NCBI GenBank assembly: GCA_009779895.1
Contig: WRBB01000011.1
Location: 17,168-81,167, forward strand
Length of the DNA: 64,000 nt
Direction of reading: 5' to 3'
DNA from: Lachnospiraceae bacterium
GTDB lineage: Bacteria; Bacillota; Clostridia; Lachnospirales; Lachnospiraceae
Numbering within the stretch: the first letter of the stretch is position 1; every line of letters starts with the position of its first letter. The translations under genes and the position numbers were made by a program. The notes beneath the pieces are model-generated. The model was not told where the DNA came from. It did not search any database and saw only the letters and a list, made by a program, of their open reading frames with translations. This document shows positions 28,261 to 38,635 of this stretch, in pieces.

Positions 28261-28310
28261 TTACCTTCTCCAATCTACTCTATCTTTTTAAAGTTTTTTG
28301 GCAATCCCCC

Positions 28311-29471
28311 TTAAACTTTTCGCACGCGCAATACACCTTTGATTGCAGACAGTGCTTTTTCCACACACTGCTCCACATCTGCATCTACTTCCATCATCGT
28401 ATAAGCATATTTCTCTTTGCTCTTATTGAGAATGGTATGAATATTGATGTTTTGGCTCGCAAAAAAATCGGTAAACTGACTCAGCATGGTAGGGATATTT
28501 CTATGTAAAATCGTTATGCGTGTACGCTCACCCTTTTTACCCATAACACAATCGGGAAAATTCACAGAATTTACAATATTGCCATGCTCTAAAAAATTCA
28601 CCACTTCTTTACAAACCATAACAGCACAGTTATCTTCCGACTCTTCTGTGGAAGCACCTAAATGCGGAATCACAATCGCACCTTTTACACCTGTCATCTC
28701 CTTGGTCGGAAAATCTGTTACATAACGCTTTACCTTACCGGTCAGCAAGGCATCCACCATGTCTTCCGAATTCACCAAAATATCCCGAGCAAAATTCAAA
28801 ATAACCACACCATCTTTCATCAAACTCAAGGAATTTTTGCAAATCATATTTTTGGTATCCGCAACTGCCGGTACATTCAAAGAAATATAATCACAATCCT
28901 TGAAGATTTCATCCATGGTTTTTGCATGGTGAATGCTACGGGATAACTGCCAGGCTGATTCCACAGACATATAAGGATCAAAACCATACACATCCATGCC
29001 CAAATGCGTGGCTGCATTTGCCACCATCACCCCAATGGCGCCCAAACCAATCACACCCAATTTTTTGCCCATCAATTCTGTACCGGCAAAAGAACTTTTT
29101 TTCTTTTCCGTCACTTTTGCAATATCACCATCTTCTTCATACTCTTGCACCCAGTTGATGCCGCCGATGATATCACGCGCAGCCAATAGCATACCGGCCA
29201 AAACCAATTCTTTTACCCCATTGGCATTGGCACCGGGGGTATTAAATACTACAATCCCATCCTCTGCACATTTATCCAAAGGAATATTATTCACACCCGC
29301 ACCGGCTCTGGCAATGGCTTTGAGGTTTTCCCCCAATTCCAGCTCATGAACGCTGGCACTACGCACCAAAATAGCATCCGCCTCGGCCAAATTTTCCGTC
29401 TCTTGATAATCAGAACCCAAACGTTCCAACCCTACCTTTGCAATGGGATTTAAGCAATGATATTTAAACAT
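28311..29471 (-). CDS. serA: D-3-phosphoglycerate dehydrogenase
   Basis: This 386-residue enzyme oxidises 3-phosphoglycerate, the first serine step. It has the NAD-binding GLGAIGVMVANAA fold, catalytic Arg/Glu/His region, and a C-terminal ACT domain (about residues 315-386) that would bind serine or another amino acid for feedback. The intervening ASB domain of long SerA is missing, so it is a short two-domain form. The ATG at 29471 overlaps the serC stop (ATGTTTAA) and is 10 nt after GAGGAG, so the pair is translationally coupled; a TTG seven codons upstream is less likely. Confidence 0.93.
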   Translation of the reverse strand: MFKYHCLNPIAKVGLERLGSDYQETENLAEADAILVRSASVHELELGENLKAIARAGAGVNNIPLDKCAEDGIVVFNTPGANANGVKELVLAGMLLAARDIIGGINWVQEYEEDGDIAKVTEKKKSSFAGTELMGKKLGVIGLGAIGVMVANAATHLGMDVYGFDPYMSVESAWQLSRSIHHAKTMDEIFKDCDYISLNVPAVADTKNMICKNSLSLMKDGVVILNFARDILVNSEDMVDALLTGKVKRYVTDFPTKEMTGVKGAIVIPHLGASTEESEDNCAVMVCKEVVNFLEHGNIVNSVNFPDCVMGKKGERTRITILHRNIPTMLSQFTDFFASQNINIHTILNKSKEKYAYTMMEVDADVEQCVEKALSAIKGVLRVRKV

Positions 29472-30555
29472 AATGCATATTCTCCTCTTCAAATTTTCTC
29501 ATAAATGCCACCAAGGCTTCTACCCCGGCAATTGGCATAGCATTGTAAATACTGGCACGCATCCCACCCACAGAACGATGCCCTTTTAGATTTTCAAATC
29601 CAACTGCCTTTGCCTCTTTGATAAATTTCTCATCCACCGCATCCTTTCCTGTTATAAAAGGCACATTCATCAAAGAACGGTCTTTTTTTACCACAGGACT
29701 GCGAAATAATTTGCTCTCTTCCAAAAAGTCATACAATATACCTGCTTTTTTTAGGTTCATCTCTTGAACAGCCTTTAAGCCACCTAAGCCTTTTAACCAT
29801 TGAAATACCTTGCCACAGATATAAATGCTGTAAGCGGGTGGTGTATTATACATGGAATCGTTTTCCGCATGGGTTTTATAAGACAACATCGTCGGCATAC
29901 CCGCCGGGATTTCCGCCCCGATCAAATCTTCACGTATAATCACAATGGTAACCCCTGCCGGGCCCACGTTTTTTTGTGCGCCGGCATAAATTACACCATA
30001 TTGAGACACATCAACCGGCTCTGACAAAATACAAGAAGACATATCAGATACCAACGTCTTACCCTTGGTATTGGGTAACGCGGAAAATTTTGTACCATAA
30101 ATGGTATTGTTTTCACAAATATGCACATAATCGGCATCTTCTGAAATCGGTAAATCTGAGCAATCCGGAATATAAGAAAATATTTTATCCTCTGAAGAAG
30201 CGATTTTGTTGGCCTTACCAAACTTCCCGCATTCCTGCGCTGCTTTTTTCGCCCATTGACCGGTAACAATAAAATCCGCCACCCCATTTTTCATCAAATT
30301 CATAGGCACCATGGCAAATTGCAAGGAAGCACCTCCCTGCAAAAACAATACCTTATAATGATCCGGTATCTCCATTAAATCACGTAAATCCGCCTCCGCT
30401 CTTTGCATAATATCCATATAAGCTTTGGAACGATGGCTCATTTCCATCACCGACATGCCGGTTCCTTGATAATCCAGCATTTCCTCCGCTGCTGCTTGTA
30501 ATACCGCTTCCGGCAATATCGCCGGCCCCGCCGAAAAGTTATAAACCCTACTCAT
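29464..30555 (-). CDS. serC: Phosphoserine aminotransferase
   Basis: This 363-residue PLP enzyme makes phosphoserine from 3-phosphohydroxypyruvate. It starts with the family's RVYNFSAGPA, has the GGASLQFAMVPMNL region and the PLP lysine in YGVIYAGAQKNVGPAG. The ATG at 30555 follows AAGGAGG with a 6-nt spacer; an upstream extension lacks a ribosome binding site. serB is not in the window. Confidence 0.95.
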   Translation of the reverse strand: MSRVYNFSAGPAILPEAVLQAAAEEMLDYQGTGMSVMEMSHRSKAYMDIMQRAEADLRDLMEIPDHYKVLFLQGGASLQFAMVPMNLMKNGVADFIVTGQWAKKAAQECGKFGKANKIASSEDKIFSYIPDCSDLPISEDADYVHICENNTIYGTKFSALPNTKGKTLVSDMSSCILSEPVDVSQYGVIYAGAQKNVGPAGVTIVIIREDLIGAEIPAGMPTMLSYKTHAENDSMYNTPPAYSIYICGKVFQWLKGLGGLKAVQEMNLKKAGILYDFLEESKLFRSPVVKKDRSLMNVPFITGKDAVDEKFIKEAKAVGFENLKGHRSVGGMRASIYNAMPIAGVEALVAFMRKFEEENMHYV

Positions 30556-30586
30556 GTAAAACCTCCTTTTATATGCTTTTTCTTTT

Positions 30587-32260
30587 TTATTTTTTATCTT
30601 CTGAATCAAACACTTCACTTAAGCCGGCTCCCGGTGCTACCATCGGCCAAACTTTGCCACCGCAGTCAATTTGACAATCAATCAAAATTGGTTTTTGAGC
30701 AGATAATGCCTGTTCAAAGGCTTTTGAAAATGCTTCCGGCGTTGTAACCTTTATCCCAATCGCCCCCATAGCCTCCGCAACTTTCACAAAATCTACCACA
30801 TCATCTAAAATAGTAGCCGAATAACGCTTTTCATAAAACAATTCCTGCCACTGATGGACCATACCAAGCACATGATTATTAATGACCACTTGAATAATGG
30901 GAATCTTGCTTCTCACCGCCGTAGCCATTTCGTTTAAATTCATACGGAAACAACCATCTCCGGCAATATTGATCACCGTTTTATCCGGGCAACCCAACTT
31001 TGCACCCAAAGCGGCACCCAAGCCAAAACCCATGGTACCTAAACCACCTGATGAAATAAAACTACGTGGTTTTTCATACAAATAATACTGCGCCGCCCAC
31101 ATCTGATGTTGCCCCACCTCTGTGACAATCACCGCCTCACCTTTGGTCTGACGATAAATTTCTTTTACAACACCCGGTCCTGTCAGTCTATCCGTGCTAT
31201 CACGCAGGGGAAATTGCCGCAAATAAGACTCTATTTTTTTCATCCACTCCGGATGATATTGCTGTTCTAATCTTTGATTGATTTTCTCTAAAACCTGTTT
31301 GATATCTCCGGTAATGCTTTGGCTAACCATGACATTTTTATTGATTTCCGCAACGTCAATGTCTATTTGCAAGATTTTAGCGTGGGTGGCAAACTTCCCA
31401 ACATTGCCTGTCACCCTGTCACTAAACCGACCACCTAACACAACCAATAAATCACATTCACTGACCCCATAATTGGAAGTCTTGGTACCATGCATACCCA
31501 ACATACCCGTATAACGCGGACTCGTTCCCGAAAAACCGCCTTTTCCCATCAAGGAATCTGTCACCGGTGCATCCAACAATTCCACAAATCGGCGTACTTC
31601 CTCGCCTGCATTGGAAGATACAACACCACCACCAACAAATACATAAGGTTTTTGAGATTCTTTCATCATCTGAATCCCTTTTTCAATTTCTTCCATGTCT
31701 AAATCTATGGCTTCCACATCATCCATGGAACTATCTTGCCATTTGTATTCGCATTGATTTGCCGTAATATCTTTGGGAATATCCACCAACACCGGCCCCG
31801 GACGGCCTGAGCGAGCAATCCGAAAGGCATGGCGAATGGTATCTGCCAAATCTTCCACATCTTTTACGATAAAATTGTGTTTGGTAATGGGCATAGTAAT
31901 GCCAGCAATATCTATCTCTTGAAAGCTATCTTTGCCCAACAATGCCAAACCAACATTACAAGTAATGGCAACCACCGGACTGGAATCCATATAGGCTGTG
32001 GCAATGCCTGTCACTAAGTTGGTCGCCCCCGGGCCGCTGGTGGCAATACAAACACCTACCTGACCCGTGGCTCTGGCATAACCATCCGCAGCGTGAGCCG
32101 CACCCTGCTCATGAGAGGTTAACACATGATGTATGTCGCCTCTGTGTTGATACAAAGCATCATATACATTTAAAACCGCTCCACCGGGGAAACCAAAAAC
32201 GGTATCCACACCTTGCTCTTTCAAACATTGAATGACAACTTCTGCTCCTGTTACTTTCAT
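30587..32260 (-). CDS. ilvB: Acetolactate synthase, catalytic subunit
   Basis: The 557-residue ThDP enzyme condenses two pyruvates, or pyruvate and 2-oxobutyrate, in branched-chain amino acid synthesis. The N-terminal PYR domain (FGFPGGAVLNVYDAL, HEQGAAHAADGYARATG) and C-terminal PP domain (GDGCFRMNLNEMATAVR, ThDP/Mg motif) are complete. FAD-type central domain spacing is normal for biosynthetic AHAS. The regulatory subunit ilvN is not adjacent, so it is elsewhere or absent. It is 31 nt upstream of serC and 11 nt downstream of ilvD. Confidence 0.95.
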   Translation of the reverse strand: MKVTGAEVVIQCLKEQGVDTVFGFPGGAVLNVYDALYQHRGDIHHVLTSHEQGAAHAADGYARATGQVGVCIATSGPGATNLVTGIATAYMDSSPVVAITCNVGLALLGKDSFQEIDIAGITMPITKHNFIVKDVEDLADTIRHAFRIARSGRPGPVLVDIPKDITANQCEYKWQDSSMDDVEAIDLDMEEIEKGIQMMKESQKPYVFVGGGVVSSNAGEEVRRFVELLDAPVTDSLMGKGGFSGTSPRYTGMLGMHGTKTSNYGVSECDLLVVLGGRFSDRVTGNVGKFATHAKILQIDIDVAEINKNVMVSQSITGDIKQVLEKINQRLEQQYHPEWMKKIESYLRQFPLRDSTDRLTGPGVVKEIYRQTKGEAVIVTEVGQHQMWAAQYYLYEKPRSFISSGGLGTMGFGLGAALGAKLGCPDKTVINIAGDGCFRMNLNEMATAVRSKIPIIQVVINNHVLGMVHQWQELFYEKRYSATILDDVVDFVKVAEAMGAIGIKVTTPEAFSKAFEQALSAQKPILIDCQIDCGGKVWPMVAPGAGLSEVFDSEDKK

Positions 32261-32271
32261 ACGCCGCTCCC

Positions 32272-33954
32272 CTACTCAATTTCCAAGATCGCACCGCGAT
32301 TTCCGGATGTCACCATCTTTTCATAACGTGCCAAATACCCTGTTGTCACCTTTGGTTGCCTTGGCCGCCAAGCCTTGCGGCGTTTTTCTAGTTCCGCTTC
32401 GCTGACATCCAATTCTAATTTATATTCCGGAATATTGATTTTAATGATATCTCCCTCTTCCACCAATGCGATGGGACCGCCTACGGCTGCCTCCGGAGAA
32501 ATATGCCCAATGGATGCACCACGGGATGCACCACTAAAACGTCCATCCGTAATCAATGCCACCGACTCACCCAAACCATAACCGGCAATGGCTGACGTCG
32601 GATTGAGCATCTCGCGCATGCCCGGTCCGCCTTTTGGCCCTTCATAACGAATGACAATCACATCTCCCGGGTTGATGTTTCCGGCTTTGATTGCTTCCGT
32701 ACATGCCTCATCACTTTCAAAAATACGAGCGGGGCCTTGATGTACCATCATCTCAGGTACCACAGCTGATCGTTTCACCACACTGCCATGCGGTGCTAAA
32801 TTTCCGGTCAAAACCGCAATACCACCTGTTTTGCTATAAGGATTGTCAATGGGGCGAATGATTTCCGGGTCTTGATTGACCGAACCTAAAATGTTTTCAC
32901 CCAGAGTTTTTCCGGTCACCGTCAAACATTCGGTATACAACAAATCTTTTTTATCTAACTCTGCCATCACAGCATGCACCCCGCCTGCCACGTCTAGCTC
33001 TTCGATATAGTTGTGCCCCGCCGGTGCCAGATGGCATAAATTGGGTGTTTTTTCACTGATTGGATTGGCATCCCGAATATCCAATGCCATGCCTATTTCA
33101 TGAGCGATGGCCGGAATATGCAACATACTATTGGTAGAGCAACCCAATGCCATATCCACCGTCAAAGCATTCCAAATGGCCTTTTCCGTCATAATATCAC
33201 GGGGGCAAATATTTTCACGCCACAATTCCATCACCTGCATACCCGCTTGTTTTGCCAATTGAATGCGTGACATATAAACTGCCGGAATGGTACCATTGCC
33301 TTTTAAGCCCATACCCAACACTTCTGTCAAACAGTTCATGCTATTTGCCGTATACATACCCGAGCAAGAACCACAGGTTGGACATGCGGTATTTTCCAAT
33401 TCCAACACCTCTTCATCCGTAAGCTTCCCGGCTGCATGAGCCCCAACAGCCTCAAACATACTGGAAAGACTTGTTTTTTTCCCTTGAAAACGACCTGCCA
33501 ACATAGGCCCACCGCTGACAAAAATGGTAGGTACATTGATTCTGGCTGCCGCCATCAAAAGTCCCGGTACATTTTTATCACAATTGGGAATCATAACCAA
33601 AGCATCAAAAGCGTGGGCAATCGCCATCGCCTCTGTGGAATCACAAATCAAATCACGGGTAATCAAAGAATACTTCATGCCAATATGTCCCATAGCCAAA
33701 CCATCACAAACAGCAATCGCCGGAAAGGAAAGGGGCGTTCCGCCGTTCATGGCCACTCCCATCTTCACCGCCTCCGCAATTTTATCTATATTCACATGGC
33801 CGGGCACAATCTCATTATGAGAACTAACGATACCAACCAATGGTCGCTTCATTTCTTCATCTGTCAAACCCACTGCTTTCAATAAGGAACGTTGTGGAGA
33901 TGTTCCGATCCCTTTTGTAATAGAATCACTTTTTTTTACGCCTTTGTTTTGCAT
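32272..33954 (-). CDS. ilvD: Dihydroxy-acid dehydratase
   Basis: This 560-residue Fe-S enzyme dehydrates dihydroxy acids to the 2-oxo acids of valine and isoleucine. Cluster cysteines are visible in [12 protein letters not shown] and [19 protein letters not shown]. The C-terminal [19 protein letters not shown] motif is intact. The ATG at 33954 is 5 nt after GGTGAGG; a GTG two codons upstream is also open. It follows leuB by 7 nt. Confidence 0.97.
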   Translation of the reverse strand: MQNKGVKKSDSITKGIGTSPQRSLLKAVGLTDEEMKRPLVGIVSSHNEIVPGHVNIDKIAEAVKMGVAMNGGTPLSFPAIAVCDGLAMGHIGMKYSLITRDLICDSTEAMAIAHAFDALVMIPNCDKNVPGLLMAAARINVPTIFVSGGPMLAGRFQGKKTSLSSMFEAVGAHAAGKLTDEEVLELENTACPTCGSCSGMYTANSMNCLTEVLGMGLKGNGTIPAVYMSRIQLAKQAGMQVMELWRENICPRDIMTEKAIWNALTVDMALGCSTNSMLHIPAIAHEIGMALDIRDANPISEKTPNLCHLAPAGHNYIEELDVAGGVHAVMAELDKKDLLYTECLTVTGKTLGENILGSVNQDPEIIRPIDNPYSKTGGIAVLTGNLAPHGSVVKRSAVVPEMMVHQGPARIFESDEACTEAIKAGNINPGDVIVIRYEGPKGGPGMREMLNPTSAIAGYGLGESVALITDGRFSGASRGASIGHISPEAAVGGPIALVEEGDIIKINIPEYKLELDVSEAELEKRRKAWRPRQPKVTTGYLARYEKMVTSGNRGAILEIE

Positions 33955-33961
33955 ATGCACC

Positions 33962-35068
33962 TCACCTTTCCATACGATACGTTTTTTCTATTCGCTTACA
34001 TATCTCGTCACCCATTTGCACTGTATTGACTTGTATTTTTTCTTCTGACATGATATCAATAGTACGATACCCCGCCTTTAATACTTCTGTTATGGCTGTC
34101 TCTATCGCGGCCGCCTCTTGTTCCAAATCAAAAGTATAACGCAACATCATCGCTGCCGACAAGATGGTTGCAATGGGATTGGCAATGCCCAAACCGGCAA
34201 TGTCCGGCGCAGAGCCCCCACTTGGCTCATACAAACCAAACTTGGATTCATTTAAACTCGCCGACGGTAACATACCGATGGAACCTGTTATCATACTTGC
34301 TTCATCAGAGAGGATATCACCAAACATATTCTCTGTTAATATCACATCAAAATCAGCCGGGTTTTTAACCAACTGCATGGCACAATTATCTACCAACATA
34401 TGCTCCAAAACAACATCTAAATAATCCGAATGGACTTCTGTCACAATCTTGCGCCAAAGTCTGGAAGAATCCAACACGTTGACTTTATCTACACTACATA
34501 CCTTACCACGACGCTTTCGGGCAATTTCAAAAGCCCGTATGGCAATGCGCCGAATTTCGTTTTCTTGATAAATCAATTCATCCTTGGCCGTTAACACACC
34601 ATTTATTACTTCCGTTGAACGTTTGCCAAAATATAAACCACCTGTTAACTCCCGCACAATCATCATGTCAAATCCTTGATTGGCAATTTCTTCCCGCAGC
34701 GGACAAGCATTTTTTAATGCCGGATATAAAAAGGCCGGACGTAAGTTTGCAAATAAATTGAGTTCTTTTCGCATTTTTAAAAGGCCTGCCTCCGGGCGCC
34801 TATCCGGCTCCAACTGATACCAAGCTGAACTGTTTGGATCACCACCAATGGACCCCATCAAAACCCCATCACATTTTTTTGCCTGAAAAACTGTTTCCTC
34901 CGTCAAGGGGACACCACATGCATCAATGGATGCACCACCCAACAAAAGGGATTCGTACGTGATATTGTGATTATAAACCTGCTCGATCCGCCTTAGCACC
35001 TTGATTGCCTCCGCTACGATTTCCGGACCAATGCCATCCCCTTTTATCACTCCTATTTTTAATTGCAT
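33962..35068 (-). CDS. leuB: 3-isopropylmalate dehydrogenase
   Basis: This 368-residue NAD- and Mg-dependent beta-decarboxylating dehydrogenase makes 2-oxoisocaproate precursors in leucine synthesis. It carries [16 protein letters not shown]-like [11 protein letters not shown], and [21 protein letters not shown] with the Mg-binding Asp. leuA, leuC and leuD are not in the window. It is the first gene of the leuB-ilvD-ilvB-serC-serA run and follows TAGGAG, 51 nt after a hairpin that ends yajC. Confidence 0.94.
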   Translation of the reverse strand: MQLKIGVIKGDGIGPEIVAEAIKVLRRIEQVYNHNITYESLLLGGASIDACGVPLTEETVFQAKKCDGVLMGSIGGDPNSSAWYQLEPDRRPEAGLLKMRKELNLFANLRPAFLYPALKNACPLREEIANQGFDMMIVRELTGGLYFGKRSTEVINGVLTAKDELIYQENEIRRIAIRAFEIARKRRGKVCSVDKVNVLDSSRLWRKIVTEVHSDYLDVVLEHMLVDNCAMQLVKNPADFDVILTENMFGDILSDEASMITGSIGMLPSASLNESKFGLYEPSGGSAPDIAGLGIANPIATILSAAMMLRYTFDLEQEAAAIETAITEVLKAGYRTIDIMSEEKIQVNTVQMGDEICKRIEKTYRMER

Positions 35069-35119
35069 ATTTTCTTTCTCCTAAACCGAAAACAAAATGT
35101 AACTTTGTAATAGAGGAAA

Positions 35120-35144
35120 ACCGAAAGCAAATACTGCCTTCGGT
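35120..35144 (-). terminator. Rho-independent terminator between yajC and leuB (possible attenuator)
   Basis: Minus-strand ACCGAAGGCA pairs with TGCTTTCGGT (10 bp with one G-U) over the loop GTATT, then TTTTCC. Only about 50 nt separate it from the leuB start, which leaves little room for a separate promoter. Readthrough of it may therefore control the leu/ilv/ser genes. Confidence 0.75.
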
Positions 35145-35162
35145 TCCATTTCTTTTTTTTAT

Positions 35163-35456
35163 TTAATCAGCATTTTGCTTTTCAATCTGCGCAATCGCAG
35201 ATTTTTGCATTGGAATACGGCAGTTTTTATTATTTCCAAATTCCACAATCACATCTTCCTCTTGTACATCAATCAGTACACCATAAAAGCCGCTCGTGGT
35301 CAAAACAGTATCCCCTACTGCCATCTCTGCAAGCATCGCCTTTACCCTTGCACGCTCTTTTCTTTGTGGCCGAAACATAAAAAACCACATGGCACCTATC
35401 AGTAAAACCCACACCAGTAGCATGGGGCCTCCCAATTCTAAAAATCCGTCTCCCAT
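35163..35456 (-). CDS. yajC: Preprotein translocase accessory subunit YajC
   Basis: This 97-residue protein has one N-terminal membrane helix (about residues 9-29, then FRPQRKERARVKAML) and a small cytoplasmic domain with AVGDTVLTTSGFYGVLIDVQED, all typical of YajC, the partner of SecDF at the Sec channel. It follows tgt, as in many genomes; secDF is not in this window. AGGAGG precedes the ATG. Confidence 0.93.
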   Translation of the reverse strand: MGDGFLELGGPMLLVWVLLIGAMWFFMFRPQRKERARVKAMLAEMAVGDTVLTTSGFYGVLIDVQEEDVIVEFGNNKNCRIPMQKSAIAQIEKQNAD

Positions 35457-35529
35457 AATAAACCTCCTTGAAATTTATAACGCAAACTCTGCAACGCCAA
35501 TACGACTATAATACACAAATTTTCCCGTT

Positions 35530-36654
35530 TCAGCAAGTTAAATTTTTAACTTTCTCGTCTTTGTACACACGAAAAGCACCCATTTCCAAAGCATTTCGTA
35601 TCTCTTCCATCATATTGTTATAAAAATATAAGTTATGAAGTACACACAAACGCATCCCTAACATTTCTTTTGCTTTTAATAAATGGCGAATATAAGCACG
35701 AGAATAACTTTGACATGCAGGGCAAGGGCAATTTTCTGCAATGGGTCTTTCGTCCAATTCAAATTTTGCATTGAATAGATTTAATTTTCCAAAATCAGTA
35801 TACACATGTCCATGACGGCCATTGCGACTGGGGTAAACACAATCAAAAAAATCTACCCCTCGTTCCACTGCCTCTAATATATTCACCGGCGTACCCACAC
35901 CCATCAAATAAGTGGGTTTCTCATCCGGCAAATGTGGTATCACCACATCTAAAATACGATACATATCTTCGTGACTTTCCCCAACGGCCAGACCACCAAT
36001 GGCATAACCTGCCATATCCATATCCGCCAAAATCTTAGCATGCTCCACGCGAACCCGCTCATGAATGCCACCTTGATTGATGCCAAATAATAATTGCGCC
36101 GGGTTGATGGTATCAGAGCGTTGATTCAGTCGCTTCATCTCCGCTTGACAACGTTTAAGCCAACGAGTAGTGCGCGCCACCGAATCCATCAAATATATCT
36201 TGTCAGAAGTGCTGGCGGGACATTCATCAAAGGCCATCGCAATGGTTGCGCCCAAATTTGACTGAATCTGCATGCTTTCCTCAGGCCCCATAAAAATCCT
36301 ACGACCATCTATATGAGACTTAAAATAAACGCCCTCTTCTTTTATTTTTCTGGTACTTGCCAAAGAAAAAACCTGAAAACCACCTGAATCTGTTAATATG
36401 GGCCGGTCCCAATTCATAAAGGTATGCAAACCACCTAATTTTTTGATTACCGCATCACCGGGGCGCAAATGCAAATGATAGGTATTGGAAAGTTGCACCT
36501 GCGTTTTTATTTGCTTTAAGTCATCTGTGGAAACAGCACCTTTGATGGCGGCGGCCGTACCCACATTCATAAAGACCGGGGTTTCGATGACGCCATGAAC
36601 CGTATGGAGACGCCCGCGCTTGGCCCGGTCTTCTTTTTTGATTAATTCGTACAT
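35530..36654 (-). CDS. tgt: tRNA-guanine transglycosylase
   Basis: This 374-residue enzyme exchanges guanine-34 for the queuosine precursor preQ1 in tRNAs for Asp, Asn, His and Tyr. It carries TDSGGFQVFSL with the catalytic/substrate Asp, GGLAVGE, and the C-terminal zinc site CPCPAC with the distal His. The ATG at 36654 is close to GAGG inside the 3' end of the L,D-transpeptidase leader region; an upstream frame extension is not supported. queA is not adjacent. Confidence 0.95.
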   Translation of the reverse strand: MYELIKKEDRAKRGRLHTVHGVIETPVFMNVGTAAAIKGAVSTDDLKQIKTQVQLSNTYHLHLRPGDAVIKKLGGLHTFMNWDRPILTDSGGFQVFSLASTRKIKEEGVYFKSHIDGRRIFMGPEESMQIQSNLGATIAMAFDECPASTSDKIYLMDSVARTTRWLKRCQAEMKRLNQRSDTINPAQLLFGINQGGIHERVRVEHAKILADMDMAGYAIGGLAVGESHEDMYRILDVVIPHLPDEKPTYLMGVGTPVNILEAVERGVDFFDCVYPSRNGRHGHVYTDFGKLNLFNAKFELDERPIAENCPCPACQSYSRAYIRHLLKAKEMLGMRLCVLHNLYFYNNMMEEIRNALEMGAFRVYKDEKVKNLTC

Positions 36655-36664
36655 AGTTACCTCA

Positions 36665-38464
36665 TTAATAATGTACCACCACCGGAATATGGTTGGTCTG
36701 TACCCAAAGATCATGAATCATGTTGTAAAACTGAGACGCCCGATCCAATGGCATGTTGATACAGCCCTGGGAACCATTTTCCAAATAACGCGTACCACCA
36801 AAGGAGGGTTGCCACGTGGCATCATGGAAACCAATGCCACTCCAGGTGGTTCGCATCCAATAAGCCACCGGTGTTTCCCACTCTCGCTCACCCGTTGCTT
36901 CATTTACAACAGGACCACGCAAAATCGTATTCCGTGACATTTCTAAAATGAAATAAACACCCTCAGGGGTATTTCTACCATCTCTGGGCAAACCGGTCAC
37001 CACCGGTGTTTCAAAAACAACAACACCGTCTACGATATACCACATATGTTGATTGGACAAATCCACCTGAACAAAAGTAGAACCCCAGTCATTGGAACCA
37101 TGTGACATGGCACGCTGTGTATAATTCGGCTCTCTCGTCACGGTTTCCCCATGGCGAATATTGCCCAATAAAGCTTGTATTTCTACATCAAAATTGAGAA
37201 TCCATCCATAATAACCACCTGTTACCTGCACGGCTCGGCCTGTCGGTGTATATAAATGACGGGTGGTACCATGGGAATTGATACGGGCCGCAAACTCTGA
37301 TAACCATACATGAACCGCATCTTCATCAAAAAAAACATTCATATCATCATCAAAAGAAACCCAATCCGAAATCAATTCTTTATCTACCACCACCGATTCA
37401 CCCACAGTGTAAGTAATGGATGCACCCACATAAGTATTTAATGTCTCCACCGCTGCAATCACCTCTGCTGAATCGGCAGTAAATCGTGGCTGCAAATAAA
37501 CATCTTCATCTACAATGTTGATTTCCTCTTGGAAAGAAACAACCGCAGCACGTATCACCTCTCTCAATCTATCCATATTGACTGCATTGCCGTGCTCTTC
37601 CGGCGTAATAACAAACGATTGCCCATCAAAAGCAGGTCGTGCCGATACGGGCTGGGTCTGCTCTACCGTTACAATCTGCAACTGGTTGATTTTTTGATCC
37701 AAGGTTGCCTGATCAAATTCCACACCCATTTCGGTCTCTATTTCTTGCACACCAAACAAAGCAAAAATCCACATGAAGGGATTTTGGTCATCTAAAATCT
37801 GGGTAATCTCACCATTGTCATGATATCGCATGGCAATATCCGTACCGCGGATGAGTTCCGAAGTACCATTTCGTTCGATAATGGTCAGTTCATAACGGCT
37901 GATATACTCTTGCATAAATCGATATACATCATCCGTATTTTTTCTGGAAAAATCCTGTCCGTTGATTCGGGTATTAAAGAAAAAACGCTCCATAAAATAT
38001 ATGGAAGTACCGGTATAAGCAATTGCAGCAACACAAATAATCGCAGCGATTGCAATGCCGACCCATTTTGAACTGCCCTGATTTGCCTTGGTTTTTTTAT
38101 ACTCTTTGTCGTATGCTCCATAGGCACCTCGTTTGGCTACCGGCCTGGACCCGGTCGACCGATTTGAGCTACTTATTTTGTTTGCTCTGCGGGAATTGCC
38201 CGCACTTGCTTTATTTTTTCTTTGGGGATTTGGATTAATCGGATGCACCGTTTGGGTTTTATTGTTTTTCCCGCTTTTTTTAGGACGACTCGCCAAAGGA
38301 TTGTCAATTTTGCCATCCGAACGTTTTTTGCCATTTGCCCGTTCCGCACCAGACGGTTTTCCACCGCCTGCACTTTTGCTCGATCGACTCGTCCCTTTTA
38401 CAGTCTTTTCCCCTGCTTTTTCACCTTGAATTGAAATGTTTGTTAATGTCGCTCGGTCGTTCAT
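36665..38464 (-). CDS. L,D-transpeptidase with peptidoglycan-binding module, membrane-anchored
   Basis: The 599-residue protein has a very basic, Ser/Lys/Asn-rich cytoplasmic head (about 1-130), a single membrane helix (about 133-158), a middle region with PG-binding-4-like repeats (about 170-430) and a C-terminal YkuD domain (about 440-595). The active site is HDATWQPSFGG then SQGCIN, with Cys568 and His 20 residues before it. The common SHGC is SQGC here. The enzyme should form 3-3 crosslinks or attach proteins in peptidoglycan outside the membrane. The ATG at 38464 is 6 nt after AGGAG. It is the first gene of the tgt-yajC run. Confidence 0.87.
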   Translation of the reverse strand: MNDRATLTNISIQGEKAGEKTVKGTSRSSKSAGGGKPSGAERANGKKRSDGKIDNPLASRPKKSGKNNKTQTVHPINPNPQRKNKASAGNSRRANKISSSNRSTGSRPVAKRGAYGAYDKEYKKTKANQGSSKWVGIAIAAIICVAAIAYTGTSIYFMERFFFNTRINGQDFSRKNTDDVYRFMQEYISRYELTIIERNGTSELIRGTDIAMRYHDNGEITQILDDQNPFMWIFALFGVQEIETEMGVEFDQATLDQKINQLQIVTVEQTQPVSARPAFDGQSFVITPEEHGNAVNMDRLREVIRAAVVSFQEEINIVDEDVYLQPRFTADSAEVIAAVETLNTYVGASITYTVGESVVVDKELISDWVSFDDDMNVFFDEDAVHVWLSEFAARINSHGTTRHLYTPTGRAVQVTGGYYGWILNFDVEIQALLGNIRHGETVTREPNYTQRAMSHGSNDWGSTFVQVDLSNQHMWYIVDGVVVFETPVVTGLPRDGRNTPEGVYFILEMSRNTILRGPVVNEATGEREWETPVAYWMRTTWSGIGFHDATWQPSFGGTRYLENGSQGCINMPLDRASQFYNMIHDLWVQTNHIPVVVHY

Positions 38465-38503
38465 GCCCACTCCTAATAATCTTTTTCTTGCTCACCTTTT
38501 TTA

Positions 38504-38532
38504 ATTATATTACTTATTCTATCAATTGTACA
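38504..38532 (-). promoter_or_regulatory. Sigma-A promoter of the L,D-transpeptidase-tgt-yajC genes
   Basis: Minus-strand TGTACA (38532-38527), 17 nt, TATAAT (38509-38504), 40 nt upstream of the ATG. Confidence 0.65.
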
Positions 38533-38560
38533 GCGTATATTGTGAAAGATTACGATATGA

Positions 38561-38589
38561 TTGCGATAAACAAAAGCTTCATGTATAAT
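38561..38589 (+). promoter_or_regulatory. Sigma-A promoter of aroC
   Basis: TTGCGA (38561-38566), 17 nt, TATAAT (38584-38589), 46 nt upstream of the aroC ATG. It is back-to-back with the minus-strand promoter at 38504-38532. Confidence 0.75.
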
Positions 38590-38635
38590 ACTAAAAGATT
38601 ATAGTTGCAGTTTTCACAAAGAAAGGGGTTACAAA

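Noticed and set aside
35100..35165. TGGAACCG near the yajC-leuB hairpin resembles the T-box antiterminator motif
   Set aside because: Only about 15 nt separate it from the yajC stop, so there is no room for stem I and specifier loop. The motif is incomplete.
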